64,000 nt of DNA from Larix kaempferi. Lineage: Eukaryota > Streptophyta > Pinopsida > Pinales > Pinaceae. The stretch covers positions 8,857,501 through 8,921,500 of the forward strand of contig BSBM01000917.1 of assembly GCA_027924585.1 (NCBI GenBank). Reading direction: 5' to 3'. The number at the start of each line of letters is the position of its first letter. The first letter of the stretch is position 1. Below are positions 26,601 through 41,600 of this stretch, piece after piece. The position numbers and the translations under genes are program-made. The notes under the pieces were generated by a model. It worked only from the letters and a program-made list of their open reading frames with translations. It did no database searches and was not told the origin of the DNA.

Positions 26601-29600
26601 ACGTAGAATGTGCATACTTTGTTGATTCCATTTATGAAATAAAACACATTTTCTAAAAACTCGTGTTTTTTAAGAAATCATGTAAACCTTCTGGAAGCTG
26701 TGATTTTAAAAAACGGGGGAAGTAAACTTTTGTTATTTCCGGACGCATGCGCAAACTATAGAAAGTCGTTATGACGTAGAATGTGCATACTTTGTAGATT
26801 CCATTTATGAAATAAAACATATTTTCTAAAAACTCATGTTTTTTACGAAATCATGTAAACGTTCTAGAAGCTATGATTTTAAAAAACGGTGGAAGTAAAC
26901 TTTTCTTATTTCCGGACGCATGCGCAAACTATAGAAAGTCGTTATGACGTAGAATGTGCGTACTTTGTTGATTCCATTTATGAAATAAAACACATTTTCT
27001 AAAAACTCGTGTTTTTTACGAAATCATGTAAACCTTCTAGAAGCTGTGATTTGAAAAAACGGGGGAAGTAAGCTTTTCTTATTTCCAAACGCATGCGCAA
27101 TAAATAGAAATTCGTTATGACGTAGAATGTGCATACTTTGTTGATTCCATTTATGAAATAAAACACATTTTCTAAAAACTCGTGTTTTTTAAGAAATCAT
27201 GTAAACCTTCTAGAAGCTGTGATTTTAAAAAACGGGGGGAAGTAAGCTTTTCTTATTTCCGGAAGCGTGCGCAAACTATAGAAAGTCATTATGACGTAGA
27301 ATGTGCATACTTTGTTGATCCCATTTATGAAATAAAACACATTTTCTAAAAACTCGTGTTTTTTACGAAATCATGTAAACCTTCTAGAAGCTGTGATTTT
27401 AAAAAATGGTGGAAGTAAACTTTTCTTATTTCTGGATGCACTTGCAAACTATAGAAAGTCATTATGACGTAGAATGTGCTTACTTTGTAGATTCCATTTA
27501 TGAAATAAAACACATTTTCTAAATACTCGATTTTTTTACGAAATCATGTAAACCTTCTAGAAGCTGTGATTTTAAAAAACGGGGGAAGTAAGCTTTTGTT
27601 ATTTCCGGACGCATGCGCAAACTATAGAAAGTCGTTATGACGTAGAATGTGCATACTTTGTTGATTCCATTTATGAAATAAAACACATTTTCTAAAAACT
27701 CGTGTTTTTTAAGAAATCATGTAAACCTTCTGGAAGCTGTGATTTTAAAAAACGGGGGAAGTAAACTTTTGTTATTTCCGGACGCATGCGCAAACTATAG
27801 AAAGTCGTTATGACGTAGAATGTGCATACTTTGTAGATTCCATTTATGAAATAAAACATATTTTCTAAAAACTCATGTTTTTTACGAAATCATGTAAACG
27901 TTCTAGAAGCTATGATTTTAAAAAACGGTGGAAGTAAACTTTTCTTATTTCCGGACGCATGCGCAAACTATAGAAAGTCGTTATGACGTAGAATGTGCGT
28001 ACTTTGTTGATTCCATTTATGAAATAAAACACATTTTCTAAAAACTCGTGTTTTTTACGAAATCATGTAAACCTTCTAGAAGCTGTGATTTGAAAAAACG
28101 GGGGAAGTAAGCTTTTCTTATTTCCAAACGCATGCGCAATAAATAGAAATTCGTTATGACGTAGAATGTGCATACTTTGTTGATTCCATTTATGAAATAA
28201 AACACATTTTCTAAAAACTCGTGTTTTTTAAGAAATCATGTAAACCTTCTAGAAGCTGTGATTTTAAAAAACGGGGGAAGTAAGCTTTTCTTATTTCCGG
28301 AAGCGTGCGCAAACTATAGAAAGTCATTATGACGTAGAATGTGCATACTTTGTTGATCCCATTTATGAAATAAAACACATTTTCTAAAAACTCGTGTTTT
28401 TTACGAAATCATGTAAACCTTCTAGAAGCTGTGATTTTAAAAAATGGTGGAAGTAAACTTTTCTTATTTCTGGATGCACGCGCAAACTATAGAAAGTCAT
28501 TATGACGTAGAATGTGCTTACTTTGTAGATTCCATTTATGAAATAAAACACATTTTCTAAATACTCGTGTTTTTTACGAAATCATGTAAACCTTCTAGAA
28601 GCTGTGATTTTAAAAAACGGGGGAAGTAAGCTTTTGTTATTTCCGGACGCATGCGCAAACTATAGAAAGTCGTTATGACGTAGAATGTGCATACTTTGTT
28701 GATTCCATTTATGAAATAAAACACATTTTCTAAAAACTCGTGTTTTTTAAGAAATCATGTAAACCTTCTGGAAGATGTGATTTTAAAAAACGGGGGAAGT
28801 AAACTTTTCTTATTTCCGGACGCATGCGCAAACTATAGAAAGTCGTTATGACGTAGAATGTGCATACTTTGTAGATTCCATTTATGAAATAAAACACATT
28901 TTCTAAAAACTCGTGTTTTTTAAGAAATCATGTAAACCTTCTGGAAGCTGTGATTTTAAAAAACGGGGGAAGTAAGCTTTTCTTATTTCCGGACGCATGC
29001 GCAAACTATAGAAATTCGTTATGACGTAGAATGTGCATACTTTGTAGATTCCATTATGAAATAAAACATATTTTCTAAAAACTCGTGTTTTTTACGAAAT
29101 CATGTAAACGTTCTAGAAGCTATGATTTTAAAAAACAGTGGAAGTAAGCTTTTCTTATTTCTGGACGAATGCGCAAACTATAGAAAGTCGTTATGACGTA
29201 GAATGTGCGTACTTTGTTGATTCAAATTTATGAAATAAAACACAGTTTCTAAAAACTCGTGTTTTTTACGAAATCATATAAACCTTCTAGAAGCTGTGAT
29301 TTTAAAAAACGGTGGAAGTAAAATTTTCTTATTTCCGGACGCATGCGCAAACTATAGAAAGTCATTATGACGTAGAATGTGCATACTTTGTAGATTCCAT
29401 TTATGAAATAAAACACATTTTCTAAAAACTCGTGTTTTTTACGAAATCATGTAAACCTTCTAGAAGCTGTGATTTTAAAAAACGGTGGAAGTAAACTTTT
29501 CTTATTTTCGGACACGTGCGCAAACTATAGAAAGTCGTTATGACGTAGAATGTGCATACTTTGTAGATTCCATTTATGAAATAAAACACATTTTCTAAAT

Positions 29601-32600
29601 ACTCATGTTTTTTACGAAATCATGTAAACCTTCTAGAAGCTGTGATTTTAAAAAACGGGGGAAGAAAGCTTTTGTTATTTCCGGACGCATGCGCAAACTA
29701 TAGAAAGTCGTTATGACGTAGAATGTGCATACTTTGTTGATTCCATTTATGAAATAAAACACATTTTCTAAAAACTCGTGTTTTTTAAGAAATCATGTAA
29801 ACCTTCTGGAAGATGTGATTTTAAAAAACGGGGGAAGTAAACTTTTCTTATTTCCGGACGCATGCGCAAACTATAGAAAGTCGTTATGACGTAGAATGTG
29901 CATACTTTGTAGATTCCATTTATGAAATAAAACATATTTTCTAAAAACTCATGTTTTTTACGAAATCATGTAAACGTTCTAGAAGCTATGATTTTAAAAA
30001 ACGGTGGAAGTAAGCTTTTCTTATTTCCGGACGAATGCGCAAACTATAGAAAGTCGTTATGACGTAGAATGTGCGTACTTTGTTGATTCCATTTATGAAA
30101 TAAAACACATTTTCTAAAAACTCGTGTTTTTTACGAAATCATATAAACCTTCTAGAAGTTGTGATTTTAAAAAACGGTGGAAGTAAACTTTTCTTATTTC
30201 CGGACGCATGCGCAAACTATAGAAAGTCATTATGACGTAGAATGTGCATACTTTGTTGATTCCATTTATGAAATAAAACACATTTTCTAAAAACTCGTGT
30301 TTTTTACGAAATCATGTAAACCTTCTAGAAGCTGTGATTTTAAAAAATGGTGGAAGTAAACTTTTCTTATTTTCAGACACGTGCGCAAACTATAGAAAGT
30401 CGTTATGACATAGAATGTGCATACTTTGTAGATTCCATTAATGAAATAAAACAATTTTTCTAAAAACTCATTTTTTTTACGAAATCATGTAAACCTTCTA
30501 GAAGCTGTGATTTTAAAAAACGAGGGAAGTAAGCTTTTCTTATTTCCAAACGCATGCGCAATATATAGAAAGTCGTTATGACGTAGAATGTGCTTACTTT
30601 GTAGATTCCATTTATGAAATAAAACACATTTTCTAAAAACTCGTGTTTTTTACGAAATCATGTAAACCTTCTAGAAGCTGTGATTTTAAAAAACGATGGA
30701 AGTAAGCTTTTGTTATTTCCGGACGCATGCGCAAACTATAGAAAGTCGTTATGATGTAGAATGTGCATACTCTGTTGATTCCATTTATGAAATAAAACAC
30801 ATTTTCTAAAAACTCATGTTTTTTAAGAAATCATGTAAACCTTCTAGAAGCTGTGATTTTAAAAAATGGGGGATGTAAGCTTTTCTTATTTCCGGATGAA
30901 TGCTCAAACTATAGAAAGTCGTTATGACATAGAATGTGCATACTTTGTTGATTCCATTTATGAAATAAAACACATTTTCTAAAAACTCGTGTTTTTTAAG
31001 AAATCATGTAAACCTTCTAGAAGCTGTGATTTTAAAAAACAGGGGAAGTAAGCTTTTCTTATTTCTGGACGCATGCGCAAACTATAGAAAGTCGTTATGA
31101 CGTAGAATGTGCATACTTTGTAGATTCCATTTATGAAATAAAACATATTTTCTAAAAACTCGTGTTTTTTACGAAATCATGTAAACCTTCTAGAAGCTGT
31201 GATTTTAAAAAACGATGGAAGTAAGCTTTTGTTATTTCCGGACGCATGCGCAAACTATAGAAAGTCGTTATGATGTAGAATGTGCATACTCTGTTGATTC
31301 CATTTATGAAATAAAACACATTTTCTAAAAACTCGTGTTTTTTAAGAAATCATGTAAACCTTCTGGAAGCTGTGATTTTAAAAAACGGGGGAAGTAAGCT
31401 TTTCTTATTTCCGGACGCATGCGCAAACTATAGAAATTCGTTATGACGTAGAATGTGCATACTTCGTAGATTCCATTATGAAATAAAACATATTTTCTAA
31501 AAACTCGTGTTTTTTACGAAATCATGTAAACGTTCTAGAAGCTATGATTTTAAAAAACGGTGGAAGTAAGATTTTCTTATTTCCGGACGAATGCGCAAAC
31601 TATAGAAAGTCGTTATGACGTAGAATGTGCGTACTTTGTTGATTCCATTTATGAAATAAAACACAGTTTCTAAAAACTCGTGTTTTTTACGAAATCATAT
31701 AAACCTTCTAGAAGCTGTGATTTTAAAAAACGGTGGAAGTAAAATTTTCTTATTTCCGGACGCATGCGCAAACTATAGAAAGTCATTATGACGTAGAATG
31801 TGCATACTTTGTAGATTCCATTTATGAAATAAAACACATTTTCTAAAAACTCGTGTTTTTTACGAAATCATGTAAACCTTCTAGAAGCTGTGATTTTAAA
31901 AAACGGTGGAAGTAAACTTTTCTTATTTTCGGACACGTGCGCAAACTATAGAAAGTCGTTATGACGTAGAATGTGCATACTTTGTAGATTCCATTTATGA
32001 AATAAAACACATTTTCTAAAAACTCATTTTTTTTACGAAATCATGTAAACCTTCTAGAAGTTGTGATTTTAAAAAACGGTGGAAGTAAGCTTTTCTTATT
32101 TCCGGACGCATGCGCAAACTATAGAAAGTCGTTATGACGTAGAATGTGCATACTGTGTTGATTCCATTTATGAAATAAAACACATTTTCTAAAAACTCGT
32201 GTTTTTTACGAAATCATGTAAACCTTCTAGAAGCTGTGATTTTAAAAAACGGTGGAAGTAAGCTTTTCTTATTTCCGGACACATGCGCAAACTATAGAAA
32301 GTCGTTATGACGTAGAATGTGCATACTTTGTTGATTCCATTTATGAAATAAAAAACATTTTCTAAAAACTCATGTTTTTTAACAAATCATGTAAACCTCC
32401 TAGAAGCTGTGATTTTAAAAAACGGGGGAAGTAAGCTTTTCTTATTTCCAAACGCATGCGCAAACTATAGAAAGTCGTTATGACGTAGAATGTGTATGCT
32501 TTGTTGATTCCATTTATGAAATAAAACACATTTTCTAAAAACTCGTGTTTTTTACGAAATCATGTAAACCTTCTAGAAGCTGTGATTTTAAAAAACGGTG

Positions 32601-35600
32601 GAAGTAAGCTTTTTTTATTTCCAGACGCATGCGCAAACTATAGAAAGTCGTTATGACATAGAATGTGCATACTTTGTTGATTCCATTTATGAAATAAAAC
32701 ACATTTTCTAAAAACTCGTGTTTTTTACGAAATCATGTGAACCTTCTAGAAGCTGTGATTTTAAAAAACGGTGGAAGTAAGCTTTTCTTATTTCCGGACG
32801 CATGCGCAAACTATAGAAAGTCGTTATGACGTAGAATGTGCATACTTTGTTGATTCCATTTATGAAATAAAACACATTTTCTAAAACTCATGTTTTTTAA
32901 CAAATCATGTAAACCTTCTAGAAGCTGTGATTTTAAAAAACGGGGGAAGTAAGCTTTTCTTATTTCCGGTCGCATGCGCAAACTATAGAAAGTCGTTATG
33001 ACGTAGAATGTGCATACTTTGTAGATTCCATTGATGAAATAAAACACATTTTCTAAAAACTCGTGTTTTTTACGAAATCATGTAAACCTTCTAGAAGCTG
33101 TGATTTTAAAAAACGGTGGAAGTAAGCTTTTCTTATTTCCGGACGCATCCGCAAACTATAGAAAGTCGTTATGACGTAGAATGTGCATACTTTGTTGATT
33201 CTATTTATGAAATAAAACATATTTTCTAAAAACTCGTGTTTTTTAAGAAATCATGTAAACCTGCTAGAAGCTGTGATTTTAAAAAACGAGGGAAGTAAGC
33301 TTTTCTTATTTCCAAACGCATGCGCAAACTATAGAAGGTCGTTATGATGTAGGATGTGCTTACTTTGTTGATTCCATTTATGAAATAAAACACATTTTCT
33401 AAAAACTCATGTTTTTTACGAAATCATGTAAACCTTCTAGAAGCTGTGATTTTAAAAAACGGCGAAGTAAGCTTTTCTTATTTCCAAACGCATGCGCAAT
33501 TATAGAAAGTCGTTATGACGTAGAATGTGCATACATTGTTGATTCCATTTATTTAATAAAACACATTTTCTAAAAAATCGTGTTTTTTAAGAAATCATGC
33601 AAAACTTCTAGAATCTGTGATTTTAAAAAACGGGTGAGGTAAGCTTTTCTTATTTCCGGACGCATGCGGAAACTATAGAAAGTCGTTATGACGTAGAATG
33701 TGGATACTTTGTTGATTCCATTTATGAAATAAAACACATTTTCTAAAAACTCGTGTTTTTTAAGAAGTCATGTAAACCTTCTAGAAGCTGTGATTTTAAA
33801 AAATGGTGGAAGTAAGCTTTTCTTATTTCCGGACTCATGCGCAAACTATAGAAAGTCTTTATGACGTAGAATGTGCATACTTTGTTGATTCCATTTATGA
33901 AATAAAACACATTTTCTAAAAACTCGTGTTTTTTAAGAAATCATGTAAACGTTCTAGAAGCTGTGATTTTAAAAAACGGGGGAAGTAAGCTTTTCTTATT
34001 TCCAAACGGATGCGCAAACTATAGAAAGTCGTTATGACGTAGAATGTGCATACTTTGTTGATTCCATTTATGAAATAAAACACATTTTCTAAAAACTCGT
34101 GTTTTATAAGAAATCATGTAAACCTTCTGGAAGCTGTGATTTTAAAAAACGAGGGAAGTAAGCTTTTCTTATTTCCGGACGCATGCGCAAACTAAAGAAA
34201 ATTGTTATGACGTAGAATGTGCATACTTTGTAGATTCCATTTATAAAATAAAACACATTTTCTAAAAACTCGGGTTTTTTACGGAATCATGTAAACCTTC
34301 TAGAAGCTGTGATTTTAAAAAATGGTGGAAGTAAGCTTTTCTTATTTCCGGACGCATGCACAAACTATAGATAGTCGTTATGACATAGAATGTGCATACT
34401 TTGTAGATTCCATTTATGAAATAAAACACATTTTCTAAAAACTCGTGTTTTTTACGAAATCATGTAAACCTTCTAGAAGCTGTGATTTTAAAAAACGGTG
34501 GAAGTAAGCTTTTCTTATTTCCAGACGCATGCGCAAACTATAGAAAGTCGTTATGACGTAGAATGTGCATAGTTTGTTGATTCCATTTATGAAATAAAAA
34601 ACATTTTCTAAAAACTCGTGTTTTTTAAGAAATCATGTAAACCTTCTAGAAGCTGTGATTTTAAAAAACGGGGGAAGTAAGCTTTTCTTATTTCTGGACG
34701 CATGCGCAAACTATAGAAAGTCGTTATGACGTAGAATGTGCATACTTTGTAGATTCCATTTATGAAATAAAACATATTTTCTAAAAACTCGTGTTTTTTA
34801 CGAAATCATGTAAACCTTCTAGAAGCTGTGATTTTAAAAAACGGTGGAAGTAAGCTTTTCTTATTTCCGGACGAATGCGCAAACTATAGAAAGTCGTTAT
34901 GACGTAGAATGTGCATACTTTGTTGATTCCATTTATGAAATAAAACACATTTTCTAAAAACTCGTGTTTTTTAAGAAATCATGTAAACCTTCTAGAAGCT
35001 GTGATTTTAAAAAACGGTGGAGTAAGCCTTTATAATTTCCGGACGCATGCGCAAACTATAGAAAGTCGTTATGACGTAGAATGTGCATACTTTGTAGATT
35101 CCATTTATGAAATAAAACACATTTTCTAAAAACTCGTGTTTTTTAAGAAATCATGTAAACCTTCTAGAAGCTGTGATTTTAAAAAACGGTGGAAGTAAGC
35201 TTTTCTTATTTCCGGACGCATGCGCAAACTATAAAAATTCGTTATGACGTAGAATGTGGATACTTTTTTTATTCCATTTATGAGATAAAACACATTTTCT
35301 AGAAACTCGTGTTTTTTGAGAAAGCATGTAAACCTTCTAGAAGCTGTGGTTTTAAAAAACGGGGGAAGTAAGCTTTTCTTATTTCCGGACGCATGCGCAA
35401 ACTACAGAAACTCGTTATGACATAGAATGTGCATACTTTGTAGATTCCATTTATGAAATAAAATACATTTTCTAAAAACTCGTGTTTTTTACGAAATCAT
35501 GTAAACCTTCTAGAAGCTGTGATTTTAAAAAACGGTGGAAGTAAGCTTTTTTTATTTCCGGACGCATGCGCAAACTATAGAAAGTCGTTATGACATAGAA

Positions 35601-38600
35601 TGTGCATACTTTGTTGATTCCATTTATTAAATAAAAGACATTTTCTAAAAACTCGTGTTTTTTACGAAATCATGTGAACCTTTTAGAAGCTGTGATTTTA
35701 AAAAACGGTGGAAGTAAGCTTTTCTTATTTCCGGACGCATGCGCAAACTATAGAAAGTCGTTATGACGTAGAATGTGCATACTTTGTTGATTCCATTTAT
35801 GAAATAAAACACATTTTCTAATACTCATGTTTTTTAACAAATCATGTAAACCTTCTAGAAGCTGTGATTTTAAAAAACGGGGGAAGTAAGCTTTTCTTAT
35901 TTCCGGTCGCATGCGCAAACTATAGAAAGTCATTATGACGTAGAATGTGCATGCTTTGTAGATTCCATTGATGAAATAAAACACATTTTCTAAAAACTCG
36001 TGTTTTTTACGAAATCATGTAAACCTTCTGGAAGCTGTGATTTTAAAAAACGGTGGAAGTAAGCTTTTCTTATTTCCGGACGCATCCGCAAACTATAGAA
36101 AGTCGTTATGACGTAGAATGTGCATACTTTGTTGATTCTATTTATGTAATAAAACATATTTTCTAAAAACTCGTGTTTTTTAAGAAATCATGTAAACCTT
36201 CTAGAAGCTGTGATTTTAAAAAACGAGGGAAGTAAGCTTTTCTTATTTCCAAACGCATGCGCAAACTATAGAAGGTCGTTATGATGTAGGATGTGCTTAC
36301 TTTGTTGATTCCATTTATGAAATAAAACACATTTTCTAAAAACTCATGTTTTTTACGAAATCATGTAAACCTTCTAGAAGCTGTGATTTTAAAAAACGGC
36401 GAAGTAAGCTTTTCTTATTTCCAAACGCATGCGCAAACTATAGAAAGTCGTTATGACGTAGAATGTGCATACATTGTTGATTCCATTTATTTAATAAAAC
36501 ACATTTTCTAAAAAATCGTGTTTTTTAAGAAATCATGCAAAACTTCTAGAATCTGTGATTTTAAAAAACGGGTGAGGTAAGCTTTTCTTATTTTCGGACG
36601 CATGCGGAAACTATAGAAAGTCGTTATGACGTAGAATGTGGATACTTTGTTGATTCCATTTATGAAATAAAACACATTTTCTAAAAACTCGTGTTTTTTA
36701 AGAAATCATGTAAACGTTCTAGAAGCTGTGATTTTAAAAAACGGGGGAAGTAAGCTTTTCTTATTTCCAAATGGATGAGCAAACTATAGAAAGTCGTTAT
36801 GACGTAGAATGTGCATACTTTGTTGATTCCATTTATGAAATAAAATACATTTTCTAAATACTCGTGTTTTTTACGAAATATTGTAAACCTTCTAGAAGCT
36901 GTGATTTTAAAAAACGGTGGAAGTAAGCTTTTGTTATTTCCGGATGCATCCGCAAACTATAGAAAGTCGTTATGACGTAGAATGTGCATAGTTTGTTGAT
37001 TCCATTTATGAAATTAAACACATTTTCTAAAAACTCGTGTTTTTTACAAAATCATGTAAACCTTCTAGAAGCTGTGATTTGAAAAAACGAGGGAAGTAAG
37101 CTTTTCTTATTTCCAAACGCATGCGCAAACAATAGAAATTCGTTATGACGTAGAATGTGCATACTTTGTTGATTCCATTTATGAAATAAAACACATTTTC
37201 TAAAAACTCGTGTTTTTTACGAAATCATGTGAACCTTCTAGAAGCTGTGATTTTAAAAAACGGTGGAGGTAAGCTTTTCTTATTTCCGGACGCATGCGTA
37301 AACTATAGAAAGGCATTATGACGTAGAATGTGCATACTTTGTAGATTCCATTTATGAAATAAAACACATATTCTAAAAACTGGTGTTTTTTACGAAATCA
37401 TGTAAACCTTCTAGAAGCTGTGATTTTAAAAAACGGTGGAAGTAAACTTTTCTTATTTCCGGATGCATGCGCAAACTATAGAAAGTCATTATGACGTAGA
37501 ATGTGCTTACTTTGTAGATTCCATTTATGAAATAAAACACATTTTCTAACTCGTGTTTTTTAAGAAATCATGTAAACCTTCTAGAAGCTGTGATTTTAAA
37601 ACACGGGGGAAGTAAGCTTTTCTTATTTCCAAACGCATGCTCAAACTATAGAAAGTTGTTATGGCATAGAATGTACATACTTTGTTGATTCCATTTATGA
37701 AATAAAACACATTTTCTAAAAACTCGTGTTTTTTAATAAATCATGTAAACCTTCTAGAAGCTGTGATTTTAAAAAACGGGGGAAGTAAGCTTTTCTTATT
37801 TCCGGACGCATGCGCAAACTATAGAAAGTCGTTATGACATAGAATGTGCATACTTTGTAGATTCCATTTATGAAATAAAACACATTTTCTAAAAACTCAT
37901 GTTTTTTAATAAATCATGTAAACCTTCTAGAAAGCTGTGATTTTAAAAAACGGGGGAAGTAAGCTTTTCTTATTTCCGGACGAATGCAAAAACTATAGAA
38001 AGTCATTATGACGTAGAATGTGCATACTTTTTTGATTCCATTTATGAAATAAAACACATTTTCTAAAAACTCGTGTTTTTTAAGAAATCATGTAAACCTT
38101 CTAGAAGCTGTGATTTTAAAAAACGGGGGAAGTAAGGTTTTCTTATTTCCGGACACATGCGCAAACTATAAAAAGTCGTTATGAGATAGAATGTGCATAC
38201 TTTGTAGATTCCATTTATGAAATAAAACACATTTTCTAAAAACTCGTGTTTTTTAATAAATCATGAAAACCTTCTAGAAGCTGTGATTTTAAAAAACGGG
38301 GGAAGTAAGCTTTTCTTATTTCCGGACGAATGCGCAAACTATAGAAAGTCGTTATGACGTAGAATGTGCATACTTTGTTGATTCCATTTATGAAATAAAA
38401 CACATTTTCTAAAAACTCGTGTTTTTTAAGAAATCATGTAAACATTCTAGAAGCTGTGATTTTAAAAAACGGTGGAAGTAAGCTTTTCTTATTTCCGGAT
38501 GCATGCGCAAACTATAGAAAGTCGTTATGACATAGAATGTGCATACTTTGTAGATTCCATTTATGAAATAAAACACATTTTCTAAAAACTCGTGTTTTTT

Positions 38601-41600
38601 AATAAATCATGAAAACCTTCTAGAAGCTGTGATTTTAAAAAACGGGGGAAGTAAGCTTTTCTTATTTCCAGACGTATGCGCAAACTATAGAAAGTCGTTA
38701 TGACGTAGAATGTGCATACTTTGTTGATTCCATTTATGAAATAAAACACATTTTCTAAAAACTCGTGTTTTTTAAGAAATCATGTAAACGTTCTAGAAGC
38801 TGTGATTTTAAAAAACGGTGGAAGTAAGCTTTTCTTATTTCCGGACGCATGCGCAAACTATAGAAAGTTGTTATGACGTAGAATGTGCATACTTTGTAGA
38901 TTGCATTTATGAAATAAAACACATTTTCTAAAAACTCTTGTTTTTTACGAAATCATGTAAACCTTCTAGAAGCTGTGATTTTAAAAAACGGGGAAGTAAG
39001 CTTTTCTTATTTCCGGACGCATGCGCAAACTATAGAAAGTCGTTATGACGTAGAATGTGCATACTTTGTAGATTCCATTTATGAAATAAAACACATTTTC
39101 TAAAAAATCGTTTTTTTTACGAAATCATGTAAACCTTCTAGAAGCTGTGATTTTAGAAAACGGTGGAAGGAAGCTTTTCTTATTTCCGTATGCATGCGCA
39201 AACTATAGAAAGTCGTTATGACGTAGAATGTGCATACTTTGTTGATTCCATTTATGAAATAAAACACATTTTCTAAAAACTCGTGTTTTTTAAGAAATCA
39301 TGTAAACCTTCTAGAAGCTGTGATTTTAAAAAATGGGGGAAGTAAGCTTTTCTTATTTCCAAACGCATGCGCAAACTATAGAAGGTCGTTATGATGTAGA
39401 ATGTGCATACTTTTTTGATTCCATTTATGAAATAAAACACATTTTCTAAAAACTCATGTTTTTTACGAAATCATGTAAACCTTCTAGAAGCTGTGATTTT
39501 CAAAAACGGGGGAAGTAAGCTTTTCTTATTTCCAAACGCATGCGCAAACTATAGAAAGTCGTTATGACGTAGAATGTGCATACTTTGTTGATTCCATTTA
39601 TTTAATAAAACACAGTTTCTAAAAACTCGTGTTTTTTAAGAAATCATGCAAAACTTCTAGAATCTGTGATTTGAAAAAACGGGGGAGGTAAGCTTTTCTT
39701 ATTTCCAAACGCATGCGCAAACTATAGAAAGTCGTTATGACGTAGAAAGTGCATATTTTGTTGATTCCATTTATGAAATAAAACACATTTTCTAAAAACT
39801 CGTGTTTTTTAAGAAGTCATGTAAACCTTCTAGAAGCTGTGATTTTAAAAAATGGTGCAAGTAAGCTTTTCTTATTTCCGGACGCATGCGCAAACTATAG
39901 AAAGTCGTTATGACGTAGAATTTGCATACTTTGTAGATTCCATTTATGAAATAAAACAAATTTTCTAAAAACTCGTGTTTTTTAAGAAATCATGTAAACC
40001 TTCTAGAAGCTGTGATTTTAAAAAACGGGGGAAGTAAGCTTTTCTTATTTCCGGACGCATGTGCAAACTATAGAAAGTCGTTGTGACGTAGAATGTGCAT
40101 ACTTTGTAGATTCCATTTATGAAATAAAACACATTTTCTAAAAACTCGCGTTTTTTACGAAATTATGTAAACCTTATAGAAGCCGTGGTTTTAAAAAATG
40201 GTGGAAATAATCTTTCCTTATTTCCGGACGCATGCGCAAACTATAGAAAGTCATTATGACGTAGAATGTGCATACTTTGTAGATTCCATTTATGAAGTAA
40301 AACACATTTTCTAAAAACTCGTGTTTTTTACGAAATCACGTAAACCTTCTAGAAGCTGTGATTTTAAAAAACGGTGGAAGTAAACTTTTCTTATTTTCAG
40401 ACACGTGCGCAAACTATAGAAAGTCGTTATGACGTAGAATTTGCATACTTTGTAGATTCCATTAATGAAATAAAACACTTTTTCTAAAAATTCATTTTTT
40501 TTACGAAATCATGTAAACCTTCTAGAAGCTGTGATTTTAAAAAACGGTGGCAGTAAGCTTTTCTTATTTCCGGACGGATGCGCAAACTATAGAAAGTCGT
40601 TATAACGTAGAATGTGCATACTTTGTTGATTCCATTTATGAAATGAAACACATTTTCTAAAAACTCGTGTTTTTTACGAAATCGTGTAAACCTTCTAGAA
40701 GCTGTGATTTTAAAAAATGGTGGAAGTAAGCTTTTCTTATTTCCGGACGAATGCGCAAACTATAGAAAGTTGTTATGACGTAGAATGTGCGTACTTTGTT
40801 GATTCCATTTATGAAATAAAACACATTTTCTAAAAACTCATGTTTTTTAAGAAATCATGTAAACCTTCTAGAAGCTGTGATTTGAAAAAACGGGGGAAGT
40901 AAGCTTTTCTTATTTCCAAACGCATGCGCAAACAATAGAAATTCGTTATTACGTAGAATGTGCATACTTTGTTGATTCCATTTATGAAATAAAACACATT
41001 TTCTAAAAACTCGTGTTTTTTAAGAAATGATGTAAACCTTCTAGAAGCTGTGATTTTAAAAAACGGGGGAAGTAAGCTTTTCTTATTTCCGGACGCGTGC
41101 GCAAACTATAGAAAGTTGTTATGACGTAGAATGTGCATACTTTGTAGATTCCATTTATGAAATAAAACACATTTTCTAAAAACTCGTGTTTTTTAAGAAA
41201 TCATGTAAACCTTCTAAAAACTGTGATTTTAAAAAACGGGGGAAGTAAGCTTTTCTTATTTCCGGACGCATGCGCAAACCTTAGAAAGTCGTTATGACGT
41301 AGAATGTGCATACTTTGTAGATTCCATTTATGAAATAAAAGACATTTTCTAAATACTCGTGTTTTTTACGAAATCATGTAAATCTTCTAGAAGCTGTGAT
41401 TTTAAAAAACGGTGGAAGTAAGCTTTTCTTATTTCCGGACGCATGCGCAAACTATAGAAAGTCGTTATGACGTAGAATGTGCATAGTTTGTTGATTCCAT
41501 TTATGAAATAAAAAACATTTTCTAAAAACTCGTGTTTTTTAAGAAATCATGTAAACCTTCTAGAAGCTGTGATTTTAAAAAACGGGGGAAGTAAGCTTTT